A stretch of DNA of 64,000 bases from RGIG995 sp045542115 (GTDB lineage Bacteria > Bacillota > Clostridia > Oscillospirales > UBA644): positions 124,001-188,000 of the forward strand of contig JAZQKK010000018.1 of assembly GCA_045542115.1 (NCBI GenBank), read 5' to 3'. Below, piece after piece: positions 1 to 7,843 of this stretch (its first letter is position 1; each line of letters opens with the position of its first letter). Both the position numbers and the translations under genes were made by a program. The notes below the pieces were generated by a model. The model made no database searches. It was not told the origin of the DNA and saw only the letters and a program-made list of their open reading frames with translations.

Positions 1-1963
1 CCGGGACCGTATTGCCGAGCCTTTATACGTGCGAAGCATCTACGATCCTGAGGCCCTGCAAAAGGACATTGAACTGACCACCCACGCCGGCCAGGAATGT
101 GACCTTATCATCGAAGGAAATCTGATGGTGCAGGTGGGGGAACACAAAGAAGTGTTAGGCCCTGGGGACAGTATTTATTTTGACTCCGACGTTCCCCACG
201 GGATGATTGCCGTCAACGGACAGGACTGCGTGTTCTACGCCATCGTTCTGAACCCCACCGGCGAACCCATCCCCGAACTGACCGAAGTAAAGCCGGTCGC
301 CGAGAAGCGGGTGCTGACCGCCGATACCAAAGACCGCATCTACCGGCAGTTCATCGATACCGTGGAAGACGAAAACGGAACGCCCACGGAAATCAAGTTC
401 AAAAACACCGACCGATTTAACTTTGCCTTTGACCTGGTGGACGCTTTGGCGGACAAAGAGCCGGAAAAATTGGCGATGCTTCACATTTCCAGAGACAAGA
501 CCCTTCGCCGGATTACCTTCAAGGACGTGAAAAAGGCATCCAATCAGTGTGCCAACTACTTTAAGTCTCTTGGCATCAAGAAGGGCGACCGGGTGATGCT
601 GGTGTTGAAACGCCATTATCAATTCTGGTTTGCGATGATGGGCTTGAACAAATTGGGCGCCATCGCTATCCCCGCCACCAATCAGTTGCAGGAGCACGAT
701 TTTGAATATCGGTTCCGGTGTGCCGGCGTTTCGGCGATTCTTTGCACTGCCGATGGGGATACGGCCCATCAGGTGGACGTGGCCGCAGAAAAGTGCCCCG
801 ATTTGAAGCATAAGATCTTGGTCAACGGCAGCCGGGAAGGCTGGCGGACCTTTGATGAAGAATATCCTTTGTACAGCACCCATTTCAACCGCACCGAGGA
901 TTCTCCTTGCGGCGACGATTTGATGTTGATGTTCTTCACCTCCGGAACTTCCGGGTATCCCAAACTTGCGGCGCATAATTACAAGTATCCCCTCGGGCAC
1001 TTCCATACCGCCCGGTATTGGCATAACGTAGACCCCGACGGTCTGCACTTTACCATTTCCGATACGGGATGGGCCAAATCGATGTGGGGCAAGCTGTACG
1101 GCCAATGGCTGTGCGAAGCGGCAATTTTTGTGTACGACTTTGACCGTTTTGACGCCGCCGACATTCTGCCGATGTTTGCGGAACATCAGATTACCACCTT
1201 CTGCGCACCGCCCACGATGTTGCGGATGATGGTCAAACAGGATATTTCCAAATACGATTTCTCTTCGGTCAAGCATATGACCACTGCCGGGGAAGCTCTG
1301 AACCCCGAAGTCTACCGTCAATTTGAAAAAGCCACCGGCTTGCAGATCATCGAAGGGTTCGGCCAAACCGAAAGTACGATGATTATCGGTAATATGGTGG
1401 GGGCACCTCACAAGATCGGCTCGATGGGCAAACAGGTTCCGGTCTACGACGTGGAATTGCACGACGCGGACGGCAATCAGGTTCCCGTCGGGGAAACCGG
1501 AGAAATCGTGGTCAATCTGAAAAACGGTCATCCTTGCGGGCTTGCGATAGGGTACTACGGCGATGAAGAAAAGACTGCTGAGAATTGGCACGACGGATAT
1601 TATCACACCGGAGACGTGGCCTGGAAGGACGAAGACGGATTCTTCTGGTACGTGGGACGGGCGGACGACGTTATCAAATCGTCGGGATACCGCATCGGAC
1701 CCTTTGAAATCGAAAGCGTCATTATGGAATTGCCCTACGTTCTGGAATGTGGCGTTTCTGCCGAACCGGACGAGGTTCGCGGTCAGGTGGTCAAGGCTTC
1801 CATCGTTTTGGTGGACGGAACCGAACCTACCGAGGAACTGAAAAAGGAAATTCAGAATTACGTCAAGCAAAAAACCGCACCGTACAAATATCCCCGTATC
1901 GTGGTCTTCCGGGACGCGTTACCCAAATCGGTCAGCGGTAAGATTCAACGGAACAAACTGTAA
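1..1963 (+). CDS. Cupin-fused AMP-forming acyl-CoA synthetase, 5'-truncated
   Basis: The reading frame is open to the left edge (codons from base 2, RDRIAEPLY...), so the gene begins outside the window and the GTG at 29 is only the first visible start-like codon. Counting from 29, residues 1-85 form a cupin barrel (VLGPGDSIYFDSDVPHG), usually a small-ligand sensor behind an N-terminal XRE helix-turn-helix, which may be the missing part. Residues about 130-644 are an ANL adenylate-forming ligase: P-loop TSGTSGYPK near 302, GFGQTES near 443, YHTGD near 525, hinge GRADDVIKSSGYRIGPFE, and the C-terminal lysine motif SGKIQRNK. Such enzymes make acyl-CoA from a carboxylic acid, ATP and CoA. The downstream 2-oxoacid oxidoreductase and aminotransferase suggest a branched-chain or aryl acid as substrate; that is inference. 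Confidence 0.9.
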   Translation, partial: RDRIAEPLYVRSIYDPEALQKDIELTTHAGQECDLIIEGNLMVQVGEHKEVLGPGDSIYFDSDVPHGMIAVNGQDCVFYAIVLNPTGEPIPELTEVKPVAEKRVLTADTKDRIYRQFIDTVEDENGTPTEIKFKNTDRFNFAFDLVDALADKEPEKLAMLHISRDKTLRRITFKDVKKASNQCANYFKSLGIKKGDRVMLVLKRHYQFWFAMMGLNKLGAIAIPATNQLQEHDFEYRFRCAGVSAILCTADGDTAHQVDVAAEKCPDLKHKILVNGSREGWRTFDEEYPLYSTHFNRTEDSPCGDDLMLMFFTSGTSGYPKLAAHNYKYPLGHFHTARYWHNVDPDGLHFTISDTGWAKSMWGKLYGQWLCEAAIFVYDFDRFDAADILPMFAEHQITTFCAPPTMLRMMVKQDISKYDFSSVKHMTTAGEALNPEVYRQFEKATGLQIIEGFGQTESTMIIGNMVGAPHKIGSMGKQVPVYDVELHDADGNQVPVGETGEIVVNLKNGHPCGLAIGYYGDEEKTAENWHDGYYHTGDVAWKDEDGFFWYVGRADDVIKSSGYRIGPFEIESVIMELPYVLECGVSAEPDEVRGQVVKASIVLVDGTEPTEELKKEIQNYVKQKTAPYKYPRIVVFRDALPKSVSGKIQRNKL

Positions 1964-1968
1964 TACTT

Positions 1969-2631
1969 ATGAGAGATTTTAAGCGTATCACCTTGCTTTG
2001 CGGACATTACGGAAGCGGGAAGACCAACGTGGCGGTCAATCTGGCGGAAGCTCTTCGGGAGCGCTACGACCGGGTGGCCGTGGCGGATTTGGATATCGTC
2101 AATCCCTATTTCCGTTCCAAAGACAGCCGGGGGCGATTGGAAGATTTGGGCATCCGTCTGATTTGTTCTGAATACGCCAACACCAACGTGGATATTCCGG
2201 CTCTGCCCCAGGATATGTACGCCGTCACCGACGATAAAGACCTTCGGGTGGTTATCGACGTGGGGGGCGACGACCGGGGAGCTTTGGCGCTGGGGCGGTT
2301 GACTGGCCCCATCGTGTCTGAAAACGATTACGAAATGCTTGCCGTGGTCAACGCGGCCCGTCCTTTGACCCGAACGCCCGAAGATACGGTAGAGGTCTTG
2401 CGGGAAATCGAAGGAGCCTGCTCCCTTCGGTTTACCGGCATCGTTAACAATACCAATTTGGGCCGGGAGACCGACGAGGATGTGGTTTTGAATTCGGTTT
2501 CTTATGCCGAAACGGTTTCAAAACAAATGGGAATTCCGGTGGTTATGACTACGGTTCCCGTGGAATTATTCCCAAAATTGCAAGGAAAAATAGAAAATCT
2601 GTTCCCTCTGGAACTTCAAAAAAAATTATAA
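1969..2631 (+). CDS. P-loop ATP/GTP-binding protein (MinD/CobQ-like fold)
   Basis: 220 residues starting 5 bases after the acyl-CoA synthetase stop, so almost certainly co-transcribed with it. The N-terminus has a Walker A motif, GHYGSGKTN (about residues 11-19), followed by a deviant-Walker-like strand AVADLDIVNPYFRS and a Walker-B-like IDVGGDD. This resembles SIMIBI-class ATPases such as MinD and CobB/CobQ relatives; similar proteins sit next to 2-oxoacid:ferredoxin oxidoreductase genes in Clostridia. The specific function is unknown. No membrane segment is visible. A role in cofactor or Fe-S handling for the neighbouring oxidoreductase is possible but not shown. Confidence 0.85.
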   Translation: MRDFKRITLLCGHYGSGKTNVAVNLAEALRERYDRVAVADLDIVNPYFRSKDSRGRLEDLGIRLICSEYANTNVDIPALPQDMYAVTDDKDLRVVIDVGGDDRGALALGRLTGPIVSENDYEMLAVVNAARPLTRTPEDTVEVLREIEGACSLRFTGIVNNTNLGRETDEDVVLNSVSYAETVSKQMGIPVVMTTVPVELFPKLQGKIENLFPLELQKKL

Positions 2632-2674
2632 TCCCGAATTTGCCGGGATACCCCAATTGAACGGAGATGTACTT

Positions 2675-2881
2675 ATGGCAAAATTAACCTTTAAGACCGA
2701 CTCCTGCAAAGGATGCGGACTGTGCGTGGACGCCTGCCCGAAGCATCTGTTGCAGTTAGCTCCGGACCAAATCAACAAAAAAGGACACCACCCCGCCGTT
2801 ATCACCGACGAGAGTGCTTGCATCGGCTGTGCGTTCTGCGCTACGATGTGTCCCGATTGCGTTATCAAAGTGGAAAGGTGA
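2675..2881 (+). CDS. korD: 2-oxoacid:ferredoxin oxidoreductase delta subunit (2[4Fe-4S] ferredoxin)
   Basis: 68 residues with two classical 4Fe-4S motifs, CKGCGLCVDACPK and CIGCAFCATMCPDC. It carries electrons out of the oxidoreductase encoded by the next three genes. I chose ATG 2675 because GGAG at 2663-2666 lies 8 bases ahead; the frame is open to an upstream GTG-type start at 2657 that has no ribosome site. Order delta-alpha-beta-gamma is typical of the KOR/VOR family. Which 2-oxoacid is used cannot be read from this subunit. Confidence 0.93.
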   Translation: MAKLTFKTDSCKGCGLCVDACPKHLLQLAPDQINKKGHHPAVITDESACIGCAFCATMCPDCVIKVER

Positions 2882-2890
2882 GTGAACGCT

Positions 2891-3964
2891 GTGTCTGATA
2901 AAGTTTTGATGAAAGGCAATGAAGCGATTGCGGAAGCCGCAATTATCGCCGGATGCCGTCACTATTTCGGCTATCCCATCACCCCCCAAACGGAAGTGGC
3001 CGCCTATATGGCAAAGCGGATGCCCAAAATCGGCGGATGCTTCTTGCAGGCGGAAAGTGAAATCGCCGCCATCAATATGGTCTACGGTGTTTCTTCCACC
3101 GGCAAACGGGTTATGACGTCTTCGTCCAGCCCGGGAATCGCCCTGAAAAGCGAAGGACTTTCCTATCTTGCCGGGGCAGATTTGCCCGCCCTTGTGGTCA
3201 ACGTGCAGAGAGGTGGTCCCGGTCTCGGTGGGATTCAGCCCAGCCAGTCGGATTATTTTCAGGCGACCCGAGCCGGCGGTCACGGGGATTTTCGGATGAT
3301 CGTTCTTGCCCCCGCTTCCATTCAGGAAATGGCAGAACTAACCGTGAAAGGCTTTGAACTTGCGGATAAATACCGGATGACCACGATGCTTTTGGCTGAC
3401 GGTACGATGGGACAGATGATGGAGCCTGTGGCGTTGGATGAATTGAAGGTCAACGCTTCCATTGAAAAACCCTGGGCAACCACCGGCACGAAGATGGAAC
3501 GGGAGCACAACATCGTAAACTCCCTGTTCCTGGACCCCGCCGCTCTGGAACAGACCAACTTTGAACGGTTTGAACGGTACAAAGTCATCGAAGAAAACGA
3601 GACGATGTGCGAAGAATATCTGATGGACGACGCGGAAATCGCCATTGCCGCCTTCGGTATTGCCGCCCGTGTCTCCAAAAACGCAATTGACGAAGCCCGG
3701 AAAGAAGGCATTAAGGTGGGGATGATTCGTCCCATTACCCTGTGGCCCTTCCCCGTGGCTCCCTTTAAGAAGGCCGCACAACAGGTCAAGGCGATGATTT
3801 CCGTGGAACTGTCGATGGGACAGATGATCGAAGACGTCCGCCTTGCTACCGAATGTAAAGTTCCCGTTACCCTGTGCAATCGGGTCGGCGGGATGATTCC
3901 TTCCCCCGAACAGGTGCTGGAATCCATCCGTGCTGCCGCTGCAAAAATCGGAGGTGCTAACTAA
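2891..3964 (+). CDS. korA: 2-oxoacid:ferredoxin oxidoreductase alpha subunit
   Basis: About 357 residues. The N-terminus (KVLMKGNEAIAEAAI...YFGYPITPQTE) is the hallmark of the pyrimidine-binding alpha chain of 2-oxoglutarate or branched-chain 2-oxoacid ferredoxin oxidoreductases, which convert a 2-oxoacid plus CoA to acyl-CoA and CO2 while reducing ferredoxin. I prefer GTG 2891 over GTG 2882: GGAAAGGTGAG just upstream gives it a good Shine-Dalgarno spacing, and family members begin M-S-D/E-K-V-L-M-K-G. The ribosome site overlaps the end of the delta gene, so the two are translationally close. The stop overlaps the beta-subunit start (TAATG). Confidence 0.94.
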   Translation: MSDKVLMKGNEAIAEAAIIAGCRHYFGYPITPQTEVAAYMAKRMPKIGGCFLQAESEIAAINMVYGVSSTGKRVMTSSSSPGIALKSEGLSYLAGADLPALVVNVQRGGPGLGGIQPSQSDYFQATRAGGHGDFRMIVLAPASIQEMAELTVKGFELADKYRMTTMLLADGTMGQMMEPVALDELKVNASIEKPWATTGTKMEREHNIVNSLFLDPAALEQTNFERFERYKVIEENETMCEEYLMDDAEIAIAAFGIAARVSKNAIDEARKEGIKVGMIRPITLWPFPVAPFKKAAQQVKAMISVELSMGQMIEDVRLATECKVPVTLCNRVGGMIPSPEQVLESIRAAAAKIGGAN

Positions 3965-4722
3965 TGGTCGTATTTGATAAACCCCACGCTTTGACCGATG
4001 CTCCTATGCATTACTGCCCCGGCTGTACCCACGGTATCGTTCACCGTCTGGTGGCCGAGGTCATCGACGAATTGGGCATCGAAGGAAAGACCATCGGCGT
4101 TGCCCCTGTCGGTTGCTCCGTTATGGCCTACAATTACTTTGCTTGCGATATGATCGAAGCGGCTCACGGCCGTGCTCCCGCCGTTGCGACCGGTGTAAAG
4201 CGGGCAGACCCGGAAAACCACGTGGTTTTCACCTATCAAGGGGACGGTGACTTAGCTTCCATCGGGATGGCGGAAACGGTTCACGCTGCTGCCCGGAATG
4301 AAAACATTACCGTTATCTTCATCAACAACGCCATTTACGGTATGACCGGCGGTCAGATGGCTCCCACCTCTCTGCCCGGTCAGGTCACCCAGACCTCTCC
4401 CTACGGACGGGATACCAATCATTGCGGATTCCCCATTAAGGTCTGCGAATTGCTGTCCGAATTGGACGGCCCCGAATATCTGACCCGAGTTACCGTGAAC
4501 AGCGTAAAGAACATCAAAGCCGCCAAGGTCGCCATCAAAAAAGCCTTCCAGAATCAGTTGGACGGCAAAGGCTTCTCTTTGGTGGAAGTGCTTTCTTCCT
4601 GCCCCACCAACTGGGGGATGACGCCTCAAAAGGCTCTGGAATGGATTGACGAAAAGATGATTCCCTATTACCCCTTGGGAGTTTATAAAGACAGAAGTGC
4701 CGCAAAGGAGGAGACGAAATGA
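3964..4722 (+). CDS. korB: 2-oxoacid:ferredoxin oxidoreductase beta subunit (TPP-binding)
   Basis: 252 residues. It carries the cluster/TPP region HYCPGCTHG and the TPP-Mg motif GDGDLASIG followed by FINNAIYGMTGGQMAPTS, as in KOR/VOR beta chains. It forms the catalytic core with the alpha chain, with TPP bound between them. Its ATG shares a base with the alpha stop and its TGA overlaps the gamma ATG, so the three are translationally coupled. KOR and VOR cannot be told apart by motif; the adjacent ilvE homologue favours branched-chain 2-oxoacids. Confidence 0.94.
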   Translation: MVVFDKPHALTDAPMHYCPGCTHGIVHRLVAEVIDELGIEGKTIGVAPVGCSVMAYNYFACDMIEAAHGRAPAVATGVKRADPENHVVFTYQGDGDLASIGMAETVHAAARNENITVIFINNAIYGMTGGQMAPTSLPGQVTQTSPYGRDTNHCGFPIKVCELLSELDGPEYLTRVTVNSVKNIKAAKVAIKKAFQNQLDGKGFSLVEVLSSCPTNWGMTPQKALEWIDEKMIPYYPLGVYKDRSAAKEETK

Positions 4723-5252
4723 GTACGAAACAGTTTTTGTTCTCCGGCTTCGGCGGTCAAGGGATTCTGTTCGCCGGAAAATTCATTGCCTATAAAGGGT
4801 TGATGGATGGAAAAAACGTCAGCTGGCTCCCTTCTTACGGTCCTGAAATGCGGGGCGGCACCGCTTCTTGCGGTGTTATCGTAGGGGACGAATCGGTAGG
4901 CTCTCCCATCGTTTCCCGGCCCGACGTTCTTGTGGCGATGAACCTTCCTTCCCTGGATAAATACGAGTCTTCCGTGGCTCCCGGCGGTATCATTTTCGTG
5001 GACTCCACGCTGGTCTCCCGGGATGTGAAACGTACCGACGTTACCGTGTATCCCATTCCCGCCACCCAGATGGCCAGCGACAACGGAACCCCCACTCTTG
5101 CCAATATGATTCTTGTAGGCAAGATTCTGAACGTTCTTAACGACTTTGACGAAACCAGCGTACGCACCGCTTTGGGCAAAGTAATTTCCGCCAAGCGGGC
5201 CGATATGTTGGAAGTGAACCTCAACGCTATGAAATTGGGCGCTGAGTATTGA
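4719..5252 (+). CDS. korC: 2-oxoacid:ferredoxin oxidoreductase gamma subunit
   Basis: 177 residues starting FLFSGFGGQGILFAGK, the Gly-rich signature of the gamma subunit, then a WLPSYGPEMRGGTASC motif conserved in the family. It contributes to CoA binding and assembly. The start overlaps the beta stop by four bases (ATGA). With this gene the complex is complete: delta, alpha, beta, gamma. Confidence 0.93.
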   Translation: MSTKQFLFSGFGGQGILFAGKFIAYKGLMDGKNVSWLPSYGPEMRGGTASCGVIVGDESVGSPIVSRPDVLVAMNLPSLDKYESSVAPGGIIFVDSTLVSRDVKRTDVTVYPIPATQMASDNGTPTLANMILVGKILNVLNDFDETSVRTALGKVISAKRADMLEVNLNAMKLGAEY

Positions 5253-5264
5253 AAGGAAACGGTT

Positions 5265-6332
5265 ATGTTGAATATCTCTGTTACCAAAACCACCGCACCC
5301 AAGGAAAAGCCCGAAGCTTCCACCCTTGGTTTCGGAAAATATTTTACCGACCATATGTTTATGATGGACTACTCCCGGGAAAAGGGGTGGTACGATGCCC
5401 GCATCGTTCCCTTCGGGAATTTGTCGTTGCATCCCGCTTCCACCGTGCTTCATTACGGTTCTGAAATCTTTGAAGGCTTGAAGGCTTACCGCCGGGCCGA
5501 CGGAAAGGTTCAGTTGTTCCGGCCGATGGAAAATATCCGCCGTCTGAACAATTCTGCGGAACGTCTCTGCCTGCCCCAAATCCCCGAAGAAGATGCTTTC
5601 CAGGCGTTGAAGACCTTCGTGGAAATGGAACAGGATTGGACGCCTTCCGCTCCCGGAACGTCGTTGTATCTCCGTCCCTATCTGTTCGGAAACGACGAAA
5701 CGTTGGGGGTTCACGCCGTTCATAACGCTACCTTCGTTATCATTGCTTCTCCCGTGGGAAGTTATTACAAAGAAGGCATTAACCCCGTCCGGATTATGAT
5801 TGAAGACCAAGACGTCCGTGCCGTCCGTGGCGGTACCGGTTATGCAAAATGCGGCGGAAACTATGCCGCCAGCAACCGTGCCGGAGAACGGGCCGAGAAA
5901 AAGGGATATTCCCAGGTTCTTTGGTTGGACGGTGTGGAACGCAAATATATTGAAGAAGTCGGAGCGATGAACGTAATGTTCAAGATTGCCGGCGAAATTG
6001 TCACGCCGATGCTTTCCGGCTCCATCCTACCCGGCATTACCCGGAAATCCTGCCTGGAAGTCCTTCGTAAGGAAGGGTACAAGGTCAGCGAACGACTATT
6101 GAGCGTTGACGAATTGGCAGAAGCTTTGGCGAACGGAACCTTGGAAGAAGCCTGGGGTTGCGGTACTGCCGCCGTGGTTTCTCCCATCGGTGAGCTATGC
6201 TATAAAGATACCAAATATATTATCAACGACGGTAAAATCGGCGCCGTCACTCAGCACCTGTACGACACCCTGACCGGAATCCAGTGGGGTAAAATCGAAG
6301 ATTGCTTCGGTTGGACCTGCCCCATTGACTAA
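5265..6332 (+). CDS. ilvE: Branched-chain amino acid aminotransferase
   Basis: 355 residues, fold-type IV PLP aminotransferase. GYAKCGGNYAAS (about residues 192-203) contains the PLP-binding lysine, and YIEEVGAMNVMF is the E-x-x-x-x-N phosphate-binding motif. It interconverts Leu/Ile/Val with their 2-oxoacids using glutamate/2-oxoglutarate. ATG 5265 is preceded by GAAAGGAAA and lies 12 bases after the gamma subunit stop. Next to a VOR/KOR complex and an acyl-CoA synthetase it suggests either branched-chain amino acid fermentation or the reverse, synthesis from short branched fatty acids by reductive carboxylation. Confidence 0.95.
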   Translation: MLNISVTKTTAPKEKPEASTLGFGKYFTDHMFMMDYSREKGWYDARIVPFGNLSLHPASTVLHYGSEIFEGLKAYRRADGKVQLFRPMENIRRLNNSAERLCLPQIPEEDAFQALKTFVEMEQDWTPSAPGTSLYLRPYLFGNDETLGVHAVHNATFVIIASPVGSYYKEGINPVRIMIEDQDVRAVRGGTGYAKCGGNYAASNRAGERAEKKGYSQVLWLDGVERKYIEEVGAMNVMFKIAGEIVTPMLSGSILPGITRKSCLEVLRKEGYKVSERLLSVDELAEALANGTLEEAWGCGTAAVVSPIGELCYKDTKYIINDGKIGAVTQHLYDTLTGIQWGKIEDCFGWTCPID

Positions 6333-6360
6333 TATTGGGAATTGATTGGATATCCGCAGT

Positions 6361-6388
6361 CCCGGAGTCGGTGTATGCCGACCCCGGG
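6361..6388 (+). terminator. Possible terminator after ilvE
   Basis: An 11-base arm CCCGGAGTCGG pairs with CCGACCCCGGG with one mismatch around a 6-base loop. The T-rich stretch only comes at 6401-6407, so termination strength is uncertain. It separates the oxidoreductase operon from the next gene set. Confidence 0.45.
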
Positions 6389-6460
6389 GCTTTGTACTTA
6401 CTTTTTTGAAAATTACGTTAAAATAGGCGAACAAGTAAAAAAGCAAAGGAGAAAACCCTT

Positions 6461-7840
6461 ATGAAACATATTGTCATTTCCGACACGACTCTCTGCAAAG
6501 AAGGTAGTGGGTATACCTTTAAAGAGAAGATTGAGATTGCCCGCCAGCTGGAACGTTTGAAGGTGGACGTCATTGAACTTCCTCAAATTTTGAATGGCAA
6601 AACCGATATTCTACTTGTTCGTACGCTAACTTCTTTTGTAAAGAATTCCATTCTCTCTCTTGCGGTAGGTGTGGCTCCCGACAGTTTGAGTAACGCCTTG
6701 GAGGCATTGAAAGGGGCATCTCATCCCCGGATTCGGGTGGAAGTTCCCGTATCGCCCGTGGGGATGGAGTATTTGAGCCATAAAAAGCCCCCCAAGATGT
6801 TGGAATTTATTTCCGCCACCGTGGCCGCCGCCAAGGCAGAATGTTCGGACGTGGAATTCTGTGCTTTGGATGCCACGCGGGCAGAACCGGACTTTTTGAA
6901 ACAGGCGGTTCAGACTGCCGTTTCCGCCGGGGCAACCTGCATCGGAATTTATGACAGCGCCGCAGAAAAAATGCCCGACGATTTTGCCGCCTTTGCCTCT
7001 GAGGTCAAAAAATACGCTTCCGTTCCCGTGAGTGTGTTCTGCGATGACAAGAACGGCCTTGCCTGTGCGTCCGCCATCCTCGCGGTCCGGGCCGGAGCTG
7101 ACTGCGTGAAGACCTGCGTGGAATCCAACGGCGTTTCCCTTCTCACTCTTGGGGATATGATTAAGAACTGCGGAAATACCTACGGTTTTGCAACTTCCGT
7201 CCGGGTGACGGAACTGCACCGGGGTGTGGGGCAGATTCGCTGGATTGCCGGCAATTCCAAAAACGACCGGACCGCCGTTTCCGTTTCTTCCGCCGCCGAC
7301 GAGTCCATTCGCCTGGATAAGAGCGACGACCAAGCCGCCGTTTGCGCTGCCGTTGCAAAATTAGGATACGAGTTGTCGGAAGAGGATAACGGCAAGGTCT
7401 ACGAAGAATTTTTGCGGGTAGCCGACCGGAAAACGGTGGGAGCCAAGGAACTGGACGCCATCGTGGCCAGCGTTGCTTTGCAGGTGCCCGCCGCTTATAA
7501 ATTGAAGAGTTACGTGATCAACAACGGAAATATTATCTCTTCCAGTGCTCAGATTACCTTGGAGCGGGATGGGAAGGAAATTCCCGGCATTTGCATCGGG
7601 GACGGTCCGGTGGATGCCGCCTTTAAGGCCATTGAGCAGATTATCGGTTGTCATTACGAATTGGATGATTTCCAGATTCAATCGGTCACCGAAGGGAAAG
7701 AAGCGATGGGTTCGGCCCTGGTCAAACTTCGCTCCAACGGAAAACTGTATTCGGGGAACGGGATTTCTACCGACATTATGGGGGCGAGTATTCGTGCCTA
7801 TATTAACGCCGTGAATAAAATCGTATACGAGGAGGCGTAA
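6461..7840 (+). CDS. 2-isopropylmalate synthase-like protein with altered active site
   Basis: 459 residues: an HMG-lyase-like TIM barrel (about 1-280) followed by a LeuA-type C-terminal regulatory domain (about 345-455). ATG 6461 has AAAGGAG upstream. Genuine LeuA/citramalate synthases have D-T-T-L-R-D-G-E-Q, S-x-E-D-x-x-R and metal-binding H-x-H. Here the first is DTTLCKEGSG (Arg replaced), the second CALDATR (Glu replaced), and the HCHNDLGLA region reads FCDDKNGLA, so both metal-ligand histidines are lost. I infer it is not a standard acetyl-CoA condensing enzyme; it may be regulatory or have different chemistry. It precedes an acyl-CoA synthetase fusion by 3 bases and shares its operon. 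Confidence 0.85.
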   Translation: MKHIVISDTTLCKEGSGYTFKEKIEIARQLERLKVDVIELPQILNGKTDILLVRTLTSFVKNSILSLAVGVAPDSLSNALEALKGASHPRIRVEVPVSPVGMEYLSHKKPPKMLEFISATVAAAKAECSDVEFCALDATRAEPDFLKQAVQTAVSAGATCIGIYDSAAEKMPDDFAAFASEVKKYASVPVSVFCDDKNGLACASAILAVRAGADCVKTCVESNGVSLLTLGDMIKNCGNTYGFATSVRVTELHRGVGQIRWIAGNSKNDRTAVSVSSAADESIRLDKSDDQAAVCAAVAKLGYELSEEDNGKVYEEFLRVADRKTVGAKELDAIVASVALQVPAAYKLKSYVINNGNIISSSAQITLERDGKEIPGICIGDGPVDAAFKAIEQIIGCHYELDDFQIQSVTEGKEAMGSALVKLRSNGKLYSGNGISTDIMGASIRAYINAVNKIVYEEA

Positions 7841-7843
7841 CCG

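Noticed and set aside
155..1870. Long open frame on the minus strand (571 codons) opposite the acyl-CoA synthetase
   Set aside because: It mirrors the real gene, lacks a ribosome site and any known domain, and its composition (His/Gly/Phe/Val-rich) is typical of antisense frames in this codon-biased DNA.
6390..6424. Promoter before the LeuA-like gene
   Set aside because: A TAAAAT box is present at 6419-6424 but no -35 at a workable distance.
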